DNA of 64,000 bases from Streptomyces sp. A1136 (GTDB lineage Bacteria > Actinomycetota > Actinomycetes > Streptomycetales > Streptomycetaceae): the NCBI RefSeq assembly GCF_004795055.1, contig NZ_SSBJ01000010.1, forward strand, positions 145,084 to 209,083, in the 5' to 3' direction. The number at the start of each line of letters is the position of its first letter. Position 1 is the first letter of the stretch. The notes beneath the pieces are model-generated. The model was not told the origin of the DNA, ran no database searches, and worked only from the letters and a program-made list of their open reading frames with translations. The position numbers and the translations under genes are program-made. This document shows, in pieces, positions 1 to 8,271 of the stretch.

Positions 1-303
1 GAGGCCGCCGGGGACCTCTACGCCCGGCCGGCCACGGTGTTCCGCAAGGTGACCTTCCCGCTCTCGATGCCGGGCGTGGTCTCCGGCACCCTGCTGACCT
101 TCATCCCGGCGAGCGGCGACTACGTCAACGCCGAGCTGCTCGGCTCGGCGGACACCCGGATGATCGGCAACGTCATCCAGTCGCAGTACCTGCGCATCCT
201 CGACTACCCGACAGCGGCCGCGCTGTCCTTCATCCTCATGGCCATCGTGCTGATCATGGTCACCATCTACATCCGCCGAGCGGGGACGGAGGACCTGGTC
301 TGA
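1..303 (+). CDS. ABC transporter permease, PotB-type (5' partial)
   Basis: The C-terminal part of an inner-membrane permease; the start lies before the window. The frame is open from base 1 and begins in the EAA loop (EAAGDLYARP, residues following TVFRKVTFPLSMPG), which in this family docks on the ATP-binding subunit. Two hydrophobic stretches follow (around GVVSGTLLTFIP and AALSFILMAIVLIMVTIYI). The stop TGA overlaps the next start by one base (ATGA), so the two permeases are co-translated. The pairing with a PotC-type permease and an amine-oxidising flavoenzyme points to spermidine/putrescine uptake, but the substrate is inferred. The ATPase and binding-protein genes would lie upstream, outside the window. 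Confidence 0.9.
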   Translation, partial: EAAGDLYARPATVFRKVTFPLSMPGVVSGTLLTFIPASGDYVNAELLGSADTRMIGNVIQSQYLRILDYPTAAALSFILMAIVLIMVTIYIRRAGTEDLV

Positions 304-1109
304 TGCGCACCCCCATGGCGTGGCTGCGCCGAAACCTCGTCGTGATCGCGGGTCTGGGCACCCTCGCCTACCTGATCCTGCCGAACGTCGTCGTGACGGT
401 GTTCTCCTTCAACAACCCCACCGGGCGCTTCAACTACGCCTGGCAGCAGTTCTCGCTCGACGCCTGGAAGGACCCCTGCGGGGTTGCCGACCTGTGCGGT
501 TCCCTGTCCCTGTCGCTCCAGATCGCCCTGTGGGCCACCATCGGCGCCACCGTCCTCGGCACCGCGATCGCCTTCGCGATGGTGCGCTACCGGTTCCGGG
601 GGCGCGGCGCGGTCAATTCGCTGATCTTCCTGCCGATGGCCATGCCGGAGATCGTGATGGCCGCCTCGCTGCTGGCCCTCTTCCTCAACATGGGCATCCG
701 GCTGGGCTTCTGGACGATCCTGATCGCCCACGTCATGTTCTGCCTCAGCTTCGTCGTCGCCGCGGTCAAGGCGCGCGTCCTGTCCATGGACCCGCGGCTG
801 GAGGAGGCCGCCCGCGACCTCTACGCGGGACCGGCGCAGACCTTCCTGCGCGTCACCCTGCCCATCGCGGCCCCCGGTATCGCGGCGGGCGCGCTGCTCT
901 CCTTCGCGCTCTCCTTCGACGACTTCATCATCACCAACTTCAACTCGGGTAACACCGTCACCTTCCCCATGTTCGTGTGGGGATCGGCCCAGCGCGGTAC
1001 GCCCGTCCAGATCAACGTCATCGGCACGGCGATGTTCGTCATCGCGGTGCTGGTGGTCCTCGCCGGTCAGACGATCGGCAACCGCCGCAAGAAGGCACAG
1101 CCCAAGTAA
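303..1109 (+). CDS. ABC transporter permease, PotC-type
   Basis: Second inner-membrane permease of a polyamine-type ABC importer, 268 residues, the usual length for PotC. About six hydrophobic segments are visible, the first at residues 12-33. The EAA motif is near residue 173 (EEAARDLYAGPAQTFLRV), followed by a Pro-Gly-Ile-Ala loop and a segment with FDDFIITNF, typical of PotC. The ATG at 303 overlaps the upstream stop (ATGA), implying translational coupling and a heterodimeric permease. The flavoprotein gene starts about 20 bases downstream, probably in the same operon. Putrescine or spermidine is the most likely substrate; other amines cannot be excluded. Confidence 0.9.
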   Translation: MRTPMAWLRRNLVVIAGLGTLAYLILPNVVVTVFSFNNPTGRFNYAWQQFSLDAWKDPCGVADLCGSLSLSLQIALWATIGATVLGTAIAFAMVRYRFRGRGAVNSLIFLPMAMPEIVMAASLLALFLNMGIRLGFWTILIAHVMFCLSFVVAAVKARVLSMDPRLEEAARDLYAGPAQTFLRVTLPIAAPGIAAGALLSFALSFDDFIITNFNSGNTVTFPMFVWGSAQRGTPVQINVIGTAMFVIAVLVVLAGQTIGNRRKKAQPK

Positions 1110-1130
1110 CTCTGTAGGGAGTTGGAAGAC

Positions 1131-2549
1131 ATGGCCCCAGTCGCCATGCGAAGCGTTGCGCAATCCCTTTCCGAAGCACTACCGGTCTCGTACTGGCTGG
1201 ACGACCCCGGCAAGCCCGCCGTCGAGCCGGCGCTGACCTCCGACGAGGCCTGCGACCTGCTGGTCATCGGCGGCGGCTACAGCGGACTGTGGACCGCGCT
1301 CATCGCCAAGGAGCGTGACCCCGCCCGGGACGTCGTCCTGATCGAGGGCAAGGAGGCGGGCTGGGCCGCCTCCGGCCGCAACGGCGGCTTCTGCGCCGCC
1401 TCCCTCACCCACGGCCTCTCCAACGGTCTGGCCCGCTGGCCCGACGAGCTGGCGAAGTTGGAGGAGCTCGGCGCCCGCAACCTCGACGAGATCGAGGCCG
1501 CCATCGCCCGTTACGACATCGCCTGCGACTTCGAGCGCACCGGCGAGATCGACGTGGCGACCGAGCCCCACCAGGTCGAGGAGTTGCGCGAACTGTACGA
1601 AGAGGCCCGCGAGCTGGGCCTCGCCGACGGCACGCGCTGGCTGGACCGCGACGAGGTCCGGGCCGAGGTCGACTCCCCGACCTTCCTCGCGGGGCTGTGG
1701 GACACCGACGGCGTCGCCATGCTCAACCCCGCCAAACTCGCCTGGGGACTCAAGCGCGCCTGCCTCGGGCTCGGGGTGCGGATCTACGAGAACACCCGCG
1801 GGCTCTCCCTGGCCGCCTCCGGCGCCGGCATGGCCGTACGCACCCCGTACGGGCGGATCTTCGCCCGCCGGGTCGCGCTGGGGACCAACATCTTCCCGTC
1901 CCTGGTCAAGCGCGTCCGCCCCTTCACCGTCCCGGTCTACGACTACGCGCTGATGACCGAGCCGCTCACCGCCGAGCAGTTGAAGGCCATCGGCTGGGGC
2001 AACCGCCAAGGCCTCGGCGACAGCGCCAACCAGTTCCACTACTTCCGCATCACCCCGGAGAACCGCATCCTGTGGGGCGGTTACGACGCCATCTACCCCT
2101 ACCGCGGCAAGTTGGACTCCGAGTACGACCACCGCCCGGAGACCTACCTCAAGCTCGCGCAGCACTTCTTCACCGCCTTCCCGCAGTTGGAGGGGATCCG
2201 GTTCAGCCACGCCTGGGGCGGCGCCATCGACACCTGCTCCCGGTTCTCGGCCTTCTTCGGAACCGCGCACTCCGGCAAGGTGGCGTACGCGGCGGGCTTC
2301 ACCGGGCTCGGCGTCGGTGCCACCCGCTTCGGGGCGGACGTGATGCTCGACCTGCTGGACGGCGCGCGCACCGAGCGGACCGAGCTGGAGATGGTGAAGT
2401 CCAAGCCGATGCCGTTCCCACCCGAGCCGTTCGCCTGGACCGGCATCGCCCTCACCAAGTGGTCGTTGGCGCGCGCCGACGCCCGGGGCGGGCGCCGCAA
2501 CCTCTGGCTCAAGGCGCTGGACCGGGTCGGTCTGGGCTTCGACAGCTGA
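1131..2549 (+). CDS. FAD-dependent amine oxidase, PuuB/DadA-like
   Basis: A 472-residue flavoprotein of the DAO family. The dinucleotide-binding motif GGGYSGLWTA lies near residue 45, followed by an acidic strand end (VVLIEGKEAG) and the SGRNGG signature that holds the flavin in gamma-glutamylputrescine oxidase-like enzymes. The C-terminal FAD contact GFTGLGVGATRFGAD is near residue 395. ATG at 1131 is chosen because GGGAG lies about 8 bases upstream; an in-frame TTG at 1122 is less likely. The gene follows two PotB/C-type permeases, and GABA genes lie nearby, suggesting oxidative deamination of imported putrescine or a derivative. The exact substrate is inferred. Confidence 0.85.
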   Translation: MAPVAMRSVAQSLSEALPVSYWLDDPGKPAVEPALTSDEACDLLVIGGGYSGLWTALIAKERDPARDVVLIEGKEAGWAASGRNGGFCAASLTHGLSNGLARWPDELAKLEELGARNLDEIEAAIARYDIACDFERTGEIDVATEPHQVEELRELYEEARELGLADGTRWLDRDEVRAEVDSPTFLAGLWDTDGVAMLNPAKLAWGLKRACLGLGVRIYENTRGLSLAASGAGMAVRTPYGRIFARRVALGTNIFPSLVKRVRPFTVPVYDYALMTEPLTAEQLKAIGWGNRQGLGDSANQFHYFRITPENRILWGGYDAIYPYRGKLDSEYDHRPETYLKLAQHFFTAFPQLEGIRFSHAWGGAIDTCSRFSAFFGTAHSGKVAYAAGFTGLGVGATRFGADVMLDLLDGARTERTELEMVKSKPMPFPPEPFAWTGIALTKWSLARADARGGRRNLWLKALDRVGLGFDS

Positions 2550-2621
2550 CCGGCGGGGCGGCCGCCGATCCGCCCGGTCGTCCCACCGGCCGTGTGATCG
2601 GACGCGCGCCCGGCGCACACC

Positions 2622-2638
2622 GTCACCGGACCGGTGAC
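2622..2638. promoter_or_regulatory. 8-bp inverted repeat, possible operator
   Basis: GTCACCGG-A-CCGGTGAC is a perfect 8-bp inverted repeat with a one-base centre, in the 210-bp gap between the flavoprotein gene and the TTA-containing gene. The tight spacing suits a dimeric repressor site better than a terminator, and no T-run follows. Its function is inferred. Confidence 0.3.
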
Positions 2639-2759
2639 CCGATTCACCATCACGGTGTACCGCAACCCGCGTCATAGGCGCGCCCGTTCCCGCTCTCACC
2701 GACCGAGAGGCCCTCACCCGAGGAGCCTCCGGCGAGCCGGAGCGAACGGAGGCCGGGCG

Positions 2760-3278
2760 ATGACGAACCCGGGGGACAAGCGGGCGGTGGACTGGCTGGC
2801 GTCGGCGGCGGCGAACCCGGACGCCTGCCGGTGGGAGTGGGAGCGCAACCCCCGGGGGGTCGCCCTGCTGCCCGCCGGCCGGCGCTGGGACGTACTGATC
2901 ACGCCCGGAGCGCTGGGCGCGGCCACCCTGGAGGTCCTGACACTGCTCGTGGAGCGGCCCGGTCCGGTGCTCGCCGCCTTACCCGCCGCCGGGCAGGGCC
3001 GCGCTCCGACGGCTCGGCTCGGCTTCTTCGTACCCGCGGGCACCGCCTCCCGGTGGGTCGGCACGGGGGTACGGGGAGCAGGCCGCGGTACCTGGATCGT
3101 GGTCCCGTACCCGGGCCGCGCGACGGGCGGCGTGCGCTGGCTCGTGACCCCGGACGGCCGGGGCACCCTCACCGACCCGGCGGTCCTGGAGCTCGCCATG
3201 CACGAGGCGGCGGCCCGGACGGCGACGCGGGAGGACACCACACCCCGGGGCGGCGTGCACCGAGGCGGCACACCGTGA
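2760..3278 (+). CDS. hypothetical protein with a TTA codon
   Basis: A 172-residue soluble protein, not firmly recognised. ATG at 2760 is preceded by GGAGG at a good distance (2749-2753). The N-terminal part reads WLASAAANPDACRWEWE, then LLPAGRRWDVLITP, a pattern seen in small Streptomyces proteins sometimes annotated as primase-polymerase N-terminal-like; that assignment is weak. Leucine 74 is encoded by TTA (2979-2981), the rarest codon in Streptomyces, read only by the bldA tRNA, so translation may depend on developmental stage. The last 20 residues are Gly/Arg/Thr-rich and probably disordered. It converges on the PAP2 gene with a 20-bp gap. Confidence 0.7.
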   Translation: MTNPGDKRAVDWLASAAANPDACRWEWERNPRGVALLPAGRRWDVLITPGALGAATLEVLTLLVERPGPVLAALPAAGQGRAPTARLGFFVPAGTASRWVGTGVRGAGRGTWIVVPYPGRATGGVRWLVTPDGRGTLTDPAVLELAMHEAAARTATREDTTPRGGVHRGGTP

Positions 3279-3298
3279 GGCGGCGCGCCGTGCGCGCG

Positions 3299-4060
3299 CT
3301 ACCCCCGGGAGCGGCCCACGGCCCACCGCACGCCGAACAGCAGCGGCGCGCACAGCAGCAGGCTCGCCAGGACGTCCGTGGGCCAGTGGAACCCCCGCAG
3401 GACCAGGCCCGTCGCCGTGAGCCCGGTGAGGAGGCCGGCGAGCACCGTGGGCCAGGGGCCGCGCGTGTACGGGCGTACGAGCAGGGCCGCTCCCGCGTAC
3501 GCCACGAAGGCCGTCGCGGTGTGCCCGGAGGGGTAGTAACCGGCGGCCCAGGGCTCCAGAGGGCCCGGGCGACCGGTCCACTCCTTGAGCGGGACGACGA
3601 GCGCCGGGACCACGGCCATGGCCACCGCCGCCGCGGCGGGGCCCAGGCGCTCGCCCCGCCACAGGGCGTAGCCGAGGGCGAGGAGGAGCACGGGCAGGGC
3701 GACCGGGATGTTGCCGAGGTCCGAGAGGCGTTCGGTGACCGCGTCTGGGACGGTGCGGACCAGCGCGCGGCTCAGGCGGGCGTCCGGTGTCAGCAGCGGC
3801 CCCGAGACGAGGACCTGCCAGGTGAGGAAGGAGAAGAGCAGCGCGCAGAGGGCGGCTCGGAGAATGGCCGGCCGTCCCGGAACAGGGGGGGTGGTTCCGG
3901 GACGGCCGCCCGGATCGGGTTGCCGTGCGCCCCGGGGGGTTTGGGGCGTACGGCCGTCCGATCGGTGAGGAGTGTGCGCGAACGCAGGCCCAGTGCGGCG
4001 CTGGGGAAGCCCGGTACTGGTGTCGCCCCCGTGAGGCCGGGAGCGGGGTGTCTCACTCAT
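3299..4060 (-). CDS. PAP2-family membrane phosphatase
   Basis: A 253-residue integral membrane protein with five or six hydrophobic segments and the three PAP2 signatures: KEWTGRPGP (the K-x6-RP type motif), PSGHTATAF, and RGFHWPTDV (the R-x-H-x3-D element carrying the nucleophilic histidine). The family hydrolyses phosphatidic acid, undecaprenyl diphosphate or related lipid phosphates on the outer membrane face. The start is uncertain: ATG at 4060 (MSETPRS) lacks a good Shine-Dalgarno site, and an in-frame GTG at 4129 would add 23 residues. The N-terminal ~45 residues are Arg/Pro/Gly-rich and cytoplasmic. It lies downstream of gabT on the same strand with a 133-bp gap. Confidence 0.85.
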   Translation of the reverse strand: MSETPRSRPHGGDTSTGLPQRRTGPAFAHTPHRSDGRTPQTPRGARQPDPGGRPGTTPPVPGRPAILRAALCALLFSFLTWQVLVSGPLLTPDARLSRALVRTVPDAVTERLSDLGNIPVALPVLLLALGYALWRGERLGPAAAAVAMAVVPALVVPLKEWTGRPGPLEPWAAGYYPSGHTATAFVAYAGAALLVRPYTRGPWPTVLAGLLTGLTATGLVLRGFHWPTDVLASLLLCAPLLFGVRWAVGRSRG

Positions 4061-4193
4061 CTGCAGAAACCGTACGGCAGCGGAAAGGGGACCGACAGCA
4101 GGAACGCGCTCCTGCCATCGGCCCCCCACATCTTCTTCACAGCGCCCGACCGTTACCGGCGGTACCGGTGGGTGTCTGTGTTCGGACGTTCGC

Positions 4194-5528
4194 TCAGATG
4201 CCCGCGAAGGCCGCCTCGATGATGTCCAGGCCCTCGTTCAGGAGGTCCTCGCCGATGACGATCGGCGGCAGGAAGCGGAGCACGTTGCCGTAGGTGCCAC
4301 AGGTGAGGACGAGCAGACCCTCGGCGTGGCAGGCCTTGGCGAGGGCGCCGGCCGCCTCCGGGAAGGGGGTCTTGGACGCCGGGTCCTTGACGAGCTCGAT
4401 GGCGATCATGGCGCCGCGGCCACGGATGTCGCCGATGATCTCGTACTTCTCCTGCATGGCCGTCAGGCGGGCCTTCATGACGGTCTCGATCTTCTTCGCC
4501 GCGGCGTTGAGGTCGAGCTCCTTCATGGTCTCGATGGAGCCGAGCGCACCGGCGCAGGCCACCGGGTTGCCGCCGTAGGTGCCGCCCAGGCCACCCGCGT
4601 GCGCGGCGTCCATGATCTCGGCGCGGCCGGTCACGGCGGCGAGCGGCAGACCGCCCGCGATGCCCTTGGCGGTGGTGATGAGGTCGGGGACGATGCCCTC
4701 GTCCTCGCACGCGAACCACTGACCGGTGCGGCAGAAACCGGACTGGATCTCGTCCGCGACGAAGACGATGCCGTTGTCGTTGGCGAACTTCACGATCTCC
4801 GGCAGGAAGCCCTTGGCCGGCTCGATGAAGCCGCCCTCGCCGAGGACCGGCTCGATGATGATCGCGGCGACGTTGTCGGCGCCGATCTGCTTGGTGATCT
4901 GGTCGATCGCCTGGGCGGCGGCCTCGGGGCCGCAGTTCTCGGCGCCGGTGGGCCAGCGGTAGCCGTAGGCGACCGGGACGCGGTAGACCTCGGGGGCGAA
5001 CGGGCCGAAGCCGTTCTTGTACGGCATGTTCTTCGAGGTCAGCGCCATCGTCAGGTTGGTGCGGCCGTGGTAGCCGTGGTCGAAGACGACGACGGCCTGG
5101 CGCTTGGTGTACGCGCGGGCGATCTTGACGGCGTTCTCGACGGCCTCGGCGCCGGAGTTGAACAGCGCGGACTTCTTGGCGTGGTCGCCCGGGGTCAGCT
5201 CGGCGAGCGCCTCACAGACCTCGACGTAGCCCTCGTAGGGGGTGACCATGAAACAGGTGTGGGTGAAGTCGGCGAGCTGCGCGGAGGCGCGGCGCACGAC
5301 GGCCTCGGCGGAGGCGCCGACGGAGGTCACGGCGATGCCGGAACCGAAGTCGATCAGGCGGTTGCCGTCGACGTCCTCGATGATGCCGCCACCCGCGCGG
5401 GCGGTGAAGACGGGAAGCACGGAGCCCACGCCGCCGGCCACCGTCTCGAGGCGGCGGGCCTGCAGCTCCTGCGACTTGGGGCCGGGGATCGCGGTGACGA
5501 TGCGGCGCTCCTGCGGGACAGCGGTCAT
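4194..5528 (-). CDS. gabT: 4-aminobutyrate aminotransferase
   Basis: A class III PLP aminotransferase of 444 residues that converts GABA and 2-oxoglutarate to succinate semialdehyde and glutamate. The Schiff-base lysine is K288 in TTAKGIAGGLP, the cofactor-ring aspartate is D259 in ADEIQSGF, and the phosphate-binding SGAEAVENAVK lies at 125-135. The ATG at 5528 has AGGAG at good spacing upstream. It is transcribed divergently from the membrane ATPase gene at 5769. The PucR-type regulator and aldehyde dehydrogenase a few kilobases away would complete the GABA shunt, feeding succinate semialdehyde to succinate. An imperfect hairpin near 4152-4172 may end the transcript. Confidence 0.95.
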   Translation of the reverse strand: MTAVPQERRIVTAIPGPKSQELQARRLETVAGGVGSVLPVFTARAGGGIIEDVDGNRLIDFGSGIAVTSVGASAEAVVRRASAQLADFTHTCFMVTPYEGYVEVCEALAELTPGDHAKKSALFNSGAEAVENAVKIARAYTKRQAVVVFDHGYHGRTNLTMALTSKNMPYKNGFGPFAPEVYRVPVAYGYRWPTGAENCGPEAAAQAIDQITKQIGADNVAAIIIEPVLGEGGFIEPAKGFLPEIVKFANDNGIVFVADEIQSGFCRTGQWFACEDEGIVPDLITTAKGIAGGLPLAAVTGRAEIMDAAHAGGLGGTYGGNPVACAGALGSIETMKELDLNAAAKKIETVMKARLTAMQEKYEIIGDIRGRGAMIAIELVKDPASKTPFPEAAGALAKACHAEGLLVLTCGTYGNVLRFLPPIVIGEDLLNEGLDIIEAAFAGI

Positions 5529-5768
5529 AGGGGGCTCCTGGGGGGTGTTTTCGGACGCACTTGTGTCTTTGTCCGCAGGCTAGGCCCGGGGGAGGGCCGA
5601 AGGCATGCGCCGTTCGGGAGTGGTCTGGGCGTGTCCTTGTCCGTGGCGGCCATAGGAAGCCGTGATCACGTGTCTTGTGGATCATGACGGGGTACGGGCG
5701 GTGGAACGCCGACGGCCACTAGATTGAGCGCGAGCGCAGCGCAGTGAACGGGGCAGGGGGCAGGGTTC

Positions 5769-8114
5769 ATGGACACCGACGGCGCGTACCAGGAGCAGCG
5801 GGTGGGAGGCGGGCGCGTGCCCAAGCCCGCCGGCCCCCCGCCCATGCCCGGCGCCCCCCCGGCCGCACCGCCGATGCCCGGCTACGCGCCGGGTGCCGGT
5901 CCGGCGTTCGCGCAATGGCTGCGCGTCCCGCGGCCGAAGGCGGAACCGGGCACCTGGCGTTTCGGACACCAGCCACGCGCGACGGCGGAGACGGAGCCCG
6001 CCCAGGACCGGGCGTTGCTGAGCGGTGCGGTGATCTCGTTCCTCGCCTGTGTGCTGCTCTGGTCCCTGCTGACGAACGGGTACATCCCGAAGGTGGACGT
6101 GCCGGTCAAGGCGCTCACCCCGCAGAGCTGGTGGCGGCTGGGCGAGGACCCGGTCGACGGCCGGGGCGTGGCCGCCCTTCAGGTCTACGCGTTGCTGATC
6201 ACGGGCGCGCTGGTGGTGTGGTTCAGCCGGCTGGGCTCCTGGAGCCTCGCCTTCGACCGGCTCGTCGCGGCGCGCGGTCCCGCCGCGCGGGCGGTGGGCG
6301 CGACGCTCGGGGCGTTGTTCGTCCTGCTGCTCGTCTGGACGAAGACGCTGCCGGTGTTCGACCTCGTCGGCGGCCACCTGCCGTACGAGGACATGACCGC
6401 GGACACGCAGACCCTCGTCACCTACCTCGTCTACGCCGTGACCGCCTTGCCCGTCGTGGTGTTCTTCGTCCGGCTGGCCCGGCGCACCGGCGGACCGAAG
6501 AGCGGGCCGCCGGCCCCCGTCCCCGGCTCACCGCCCCCCGCCCAGGACCCCGTCGCCTGGACCGAACTGCGCGCCGCCGGGCTGCCCGAGACGGCCGAGC
6601 GGCTCGCCGCGGAGATCGGCGCCGGGCGGATGAACGATGTGGACTACGCGCGGATCCGGCGGGCGTGGGAGAGCGTGCGGGCCGATCCGACGCGGGCCCG
6701 GGCCTTCGCGCAGGCCGTGCGGGACAAGGGGGCCGCGGCGTGCGTGCACCCGTCCGGGGCGCGGGACCTGCCGGCGCGGGCCGCGCGGCACGACCTGCTG
6801 GTCCGGCAGGTGCTGCTCGGCACCGTCGAGGACGGCGAGCGCAACCCCTGGGCCCGGCGCGGGACCGGCCTCGCGCTCGACCCCGATGTGCTCGGGACCT
6901 CCCTGCTCGCCGTCGGCCCGTCCGGCTCCGGCAAGACCCGGCGGCTGGTCCGGCCCGTCGTGGAGACGTTCGCCCTCCAAGCGCTGGCCGGACAGGCCGC
7001 CGTGATCGTCGTCGCCTCGGCCGGCACCCCGCTGGGACCCGACAGCGCCTACGACGTCGTGGTCCGCGTCGGTGACCCCGACTCCGTGTACGACCTCGAC
7101 CTGTACGGCGGCGCCACCGACCCCGACGAGGCCGCCTCCCTGCTCGCCGAGGCCTTCGCCGGCGACATCCCCGGGACGGAGGTCCGCCGGGCCGCGACCG
7201 CCCTCGCACAGTTGCTGGGCCCCTTCCACGCCGCGTACGGCCGCTTTCCCGGCGTGCCCGAGCTGCGCGAGCTCCTCGACCAGGTACCCGCCGCTCTCGA
7301 CGCGCTGCGCACCGCGCTGGAGGACGGCGGCCTGCACCTGATGCTCCGCGAACTCGACGCCCGTGCCCGCCAGTACGGCGCCCACGGTGACCCCGGCCCC
7401 GTGCTCGCCGACCGGGTGGCGCTGCTGGACCGCCCCGCCTTCGCGGGGTTCTTCGACACCACCGGCCAAGGGCGGCCGTTCTCCCTGCGCTCGCTGGAAC
7501 ACCCGCTGCGCGTCCGCGTCGACCTCCCCGAGCGGGCGCATGCCGACGCCTCCCGGATGCTGGCCCGGCTGCTGCTCGCCCAGTTCAACGCCTCCGCCGC
7601 GGCGCGCGCCGACCGCTCCCTCTTCGCCTTCCTCGCCTTCGACGACGCCTCCCACACGCTGACCCCGGAGTCCGTGCGCGGCATCCAGCGGCTGCGCTCG
7701 GCCAACGCCGGCGTGCTGCTGGCGCTGCGCACGCTGGACGACGTACCGGAGGCGCTGCGCACACCGCTGCTCGGCGCGGTCGGCTGCCGGATGGCCTTCT
7801 CCGGGGTGACCACGTGGGACGGCAAGCGGTTCGCGGAGGCCTGGGGCACCGAGTGGGTCGAGACGCGGGATGTCACGCACCGGACGGTGTTCGCGGACCA
7901 GCCGTTGACCCGGGCCATGCACGCCTTCCGCAAGCTGATCACCGGCAAGTCCGTCACCACGGACGCGGTGACCGTGCGGCAGGTGGAGCGGGAACGGTGG
8001 TCGGCGTCGGAACTCGCGCACGCGGTGCCGCCGGGGCACGCCGTGCTGTCGCTGACCTCCGTCCGGGGGGAACGGGCGGCTCCGCTCCTGGTCAGGCTGG
8101 TCGGACCGAGCTGA
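5769..8114 (+). CDS. membrane-anchored VirD4/TraG-like ATPase
   Basis: A 781-residue protein conserved, from memory, in Streptomyces as an 'ATP/GTP-binding protein'. The first ~70 residues are Pro/Gly/Ala-rich. Hydrophobic segments follow near 84-105, 140-155, 175-195 and 220-240, then a cytoplasmic helical region. Walker A is GPSGSGKT with K389, and a Walker B-like FAFLAFDDA ends at D625. The tail (LDDVPEALRTPLLGAVG, then TWDGKRFAEAWGTEW) resembles type IV coupling-protein ATPases. No relaxase, lytic transglycosylase or other conjugation gene is nearby, so this is not an obvious mobile element. It may be an orphan DNA- or protein-pumping ATPase. It is divergent from gabT. Confidence 0.75.
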   Translation: MDTDGAYQEQRVGGGRVPKPAGPPPMPGAPPAAPPMPGYAPGAGPAFAQWLRVPRPKAEPGTWRFGHQPRATAETEPAQDRALLSGAVISFLACVLLWSLLTNGYIPKVDVPVKALTPQSWWRLGEDPVDGRGVAALQVYALLITGALVVWFSRLGSWSLAFDRLVAARGPAARAVGATLGALFVLLLVWTKTLPVFDLVGGHLPYEDMTADTQTLVTYLVYAVTALPVVVFFVRLARRTGGPKSGPPAPVPGSPPPAQDPVAWTELRAAGLPETAERLAAEIGAGRMNDVDYARIRRAWESVRADPTRARAFAQAVRDKGAAACVHPSGARDLPARAARHDLLVRQVLLGTVEDGERNPWARRGTGLALDPDVLGTSLLAVGPSGSGKTRRLVRPVVETFALQALAGQAAVIVVASAGTPLGPDSAYDVVVRVGDPDSVYDLDLYGGATDPDEAASLLAEAFAGDIPGTEVRRAATALAQLLGPFHAAYGRFPGVPELRELLDQVPAALDALRTALEDGGLHLMLRELDARARQYGAHGDPGPVLADRVALLDRPAFAGFFDTTGQGRPFSLRSLEHPLRVRVDLPERAHADASRMLARLLLAQFNASAAARADRSLFAFLAFDDASHTLTPESVRGIQRLRSANAGVLLALRTLDDVPEALRTPLLGAVGCRMAFSGVTTWDGKRFAEAWGTEWVETRDVTHRTVFADQPLTRAMHAFRKLITGKSVTTDAVTVRQVERERWSASELAHAVPPGHAVLSLTSVRGERAAPLLVRLVGPS

Positions 8115-8271
8115 GCGGATCGAGCGGAGCGGACCCGTACGGGGTGGCAGAATCGAGGGGAGTCGTTCATACGACACGGCGAAAACCCGCACCCCTCGTG
8201 CCCTAGCCTCCTCGCCTCCGCTCCTACCGCACCGATCCCTTCCGCCTCCCCTCTAAGGCCCCTGGTACCCG

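Noticed and set aside
5769..8114. Integrated conjugative element
   Set aside because: The TraG-like ATPase is alone; no integrase, relaxase, replication gene or flanking direct repeats were seen.
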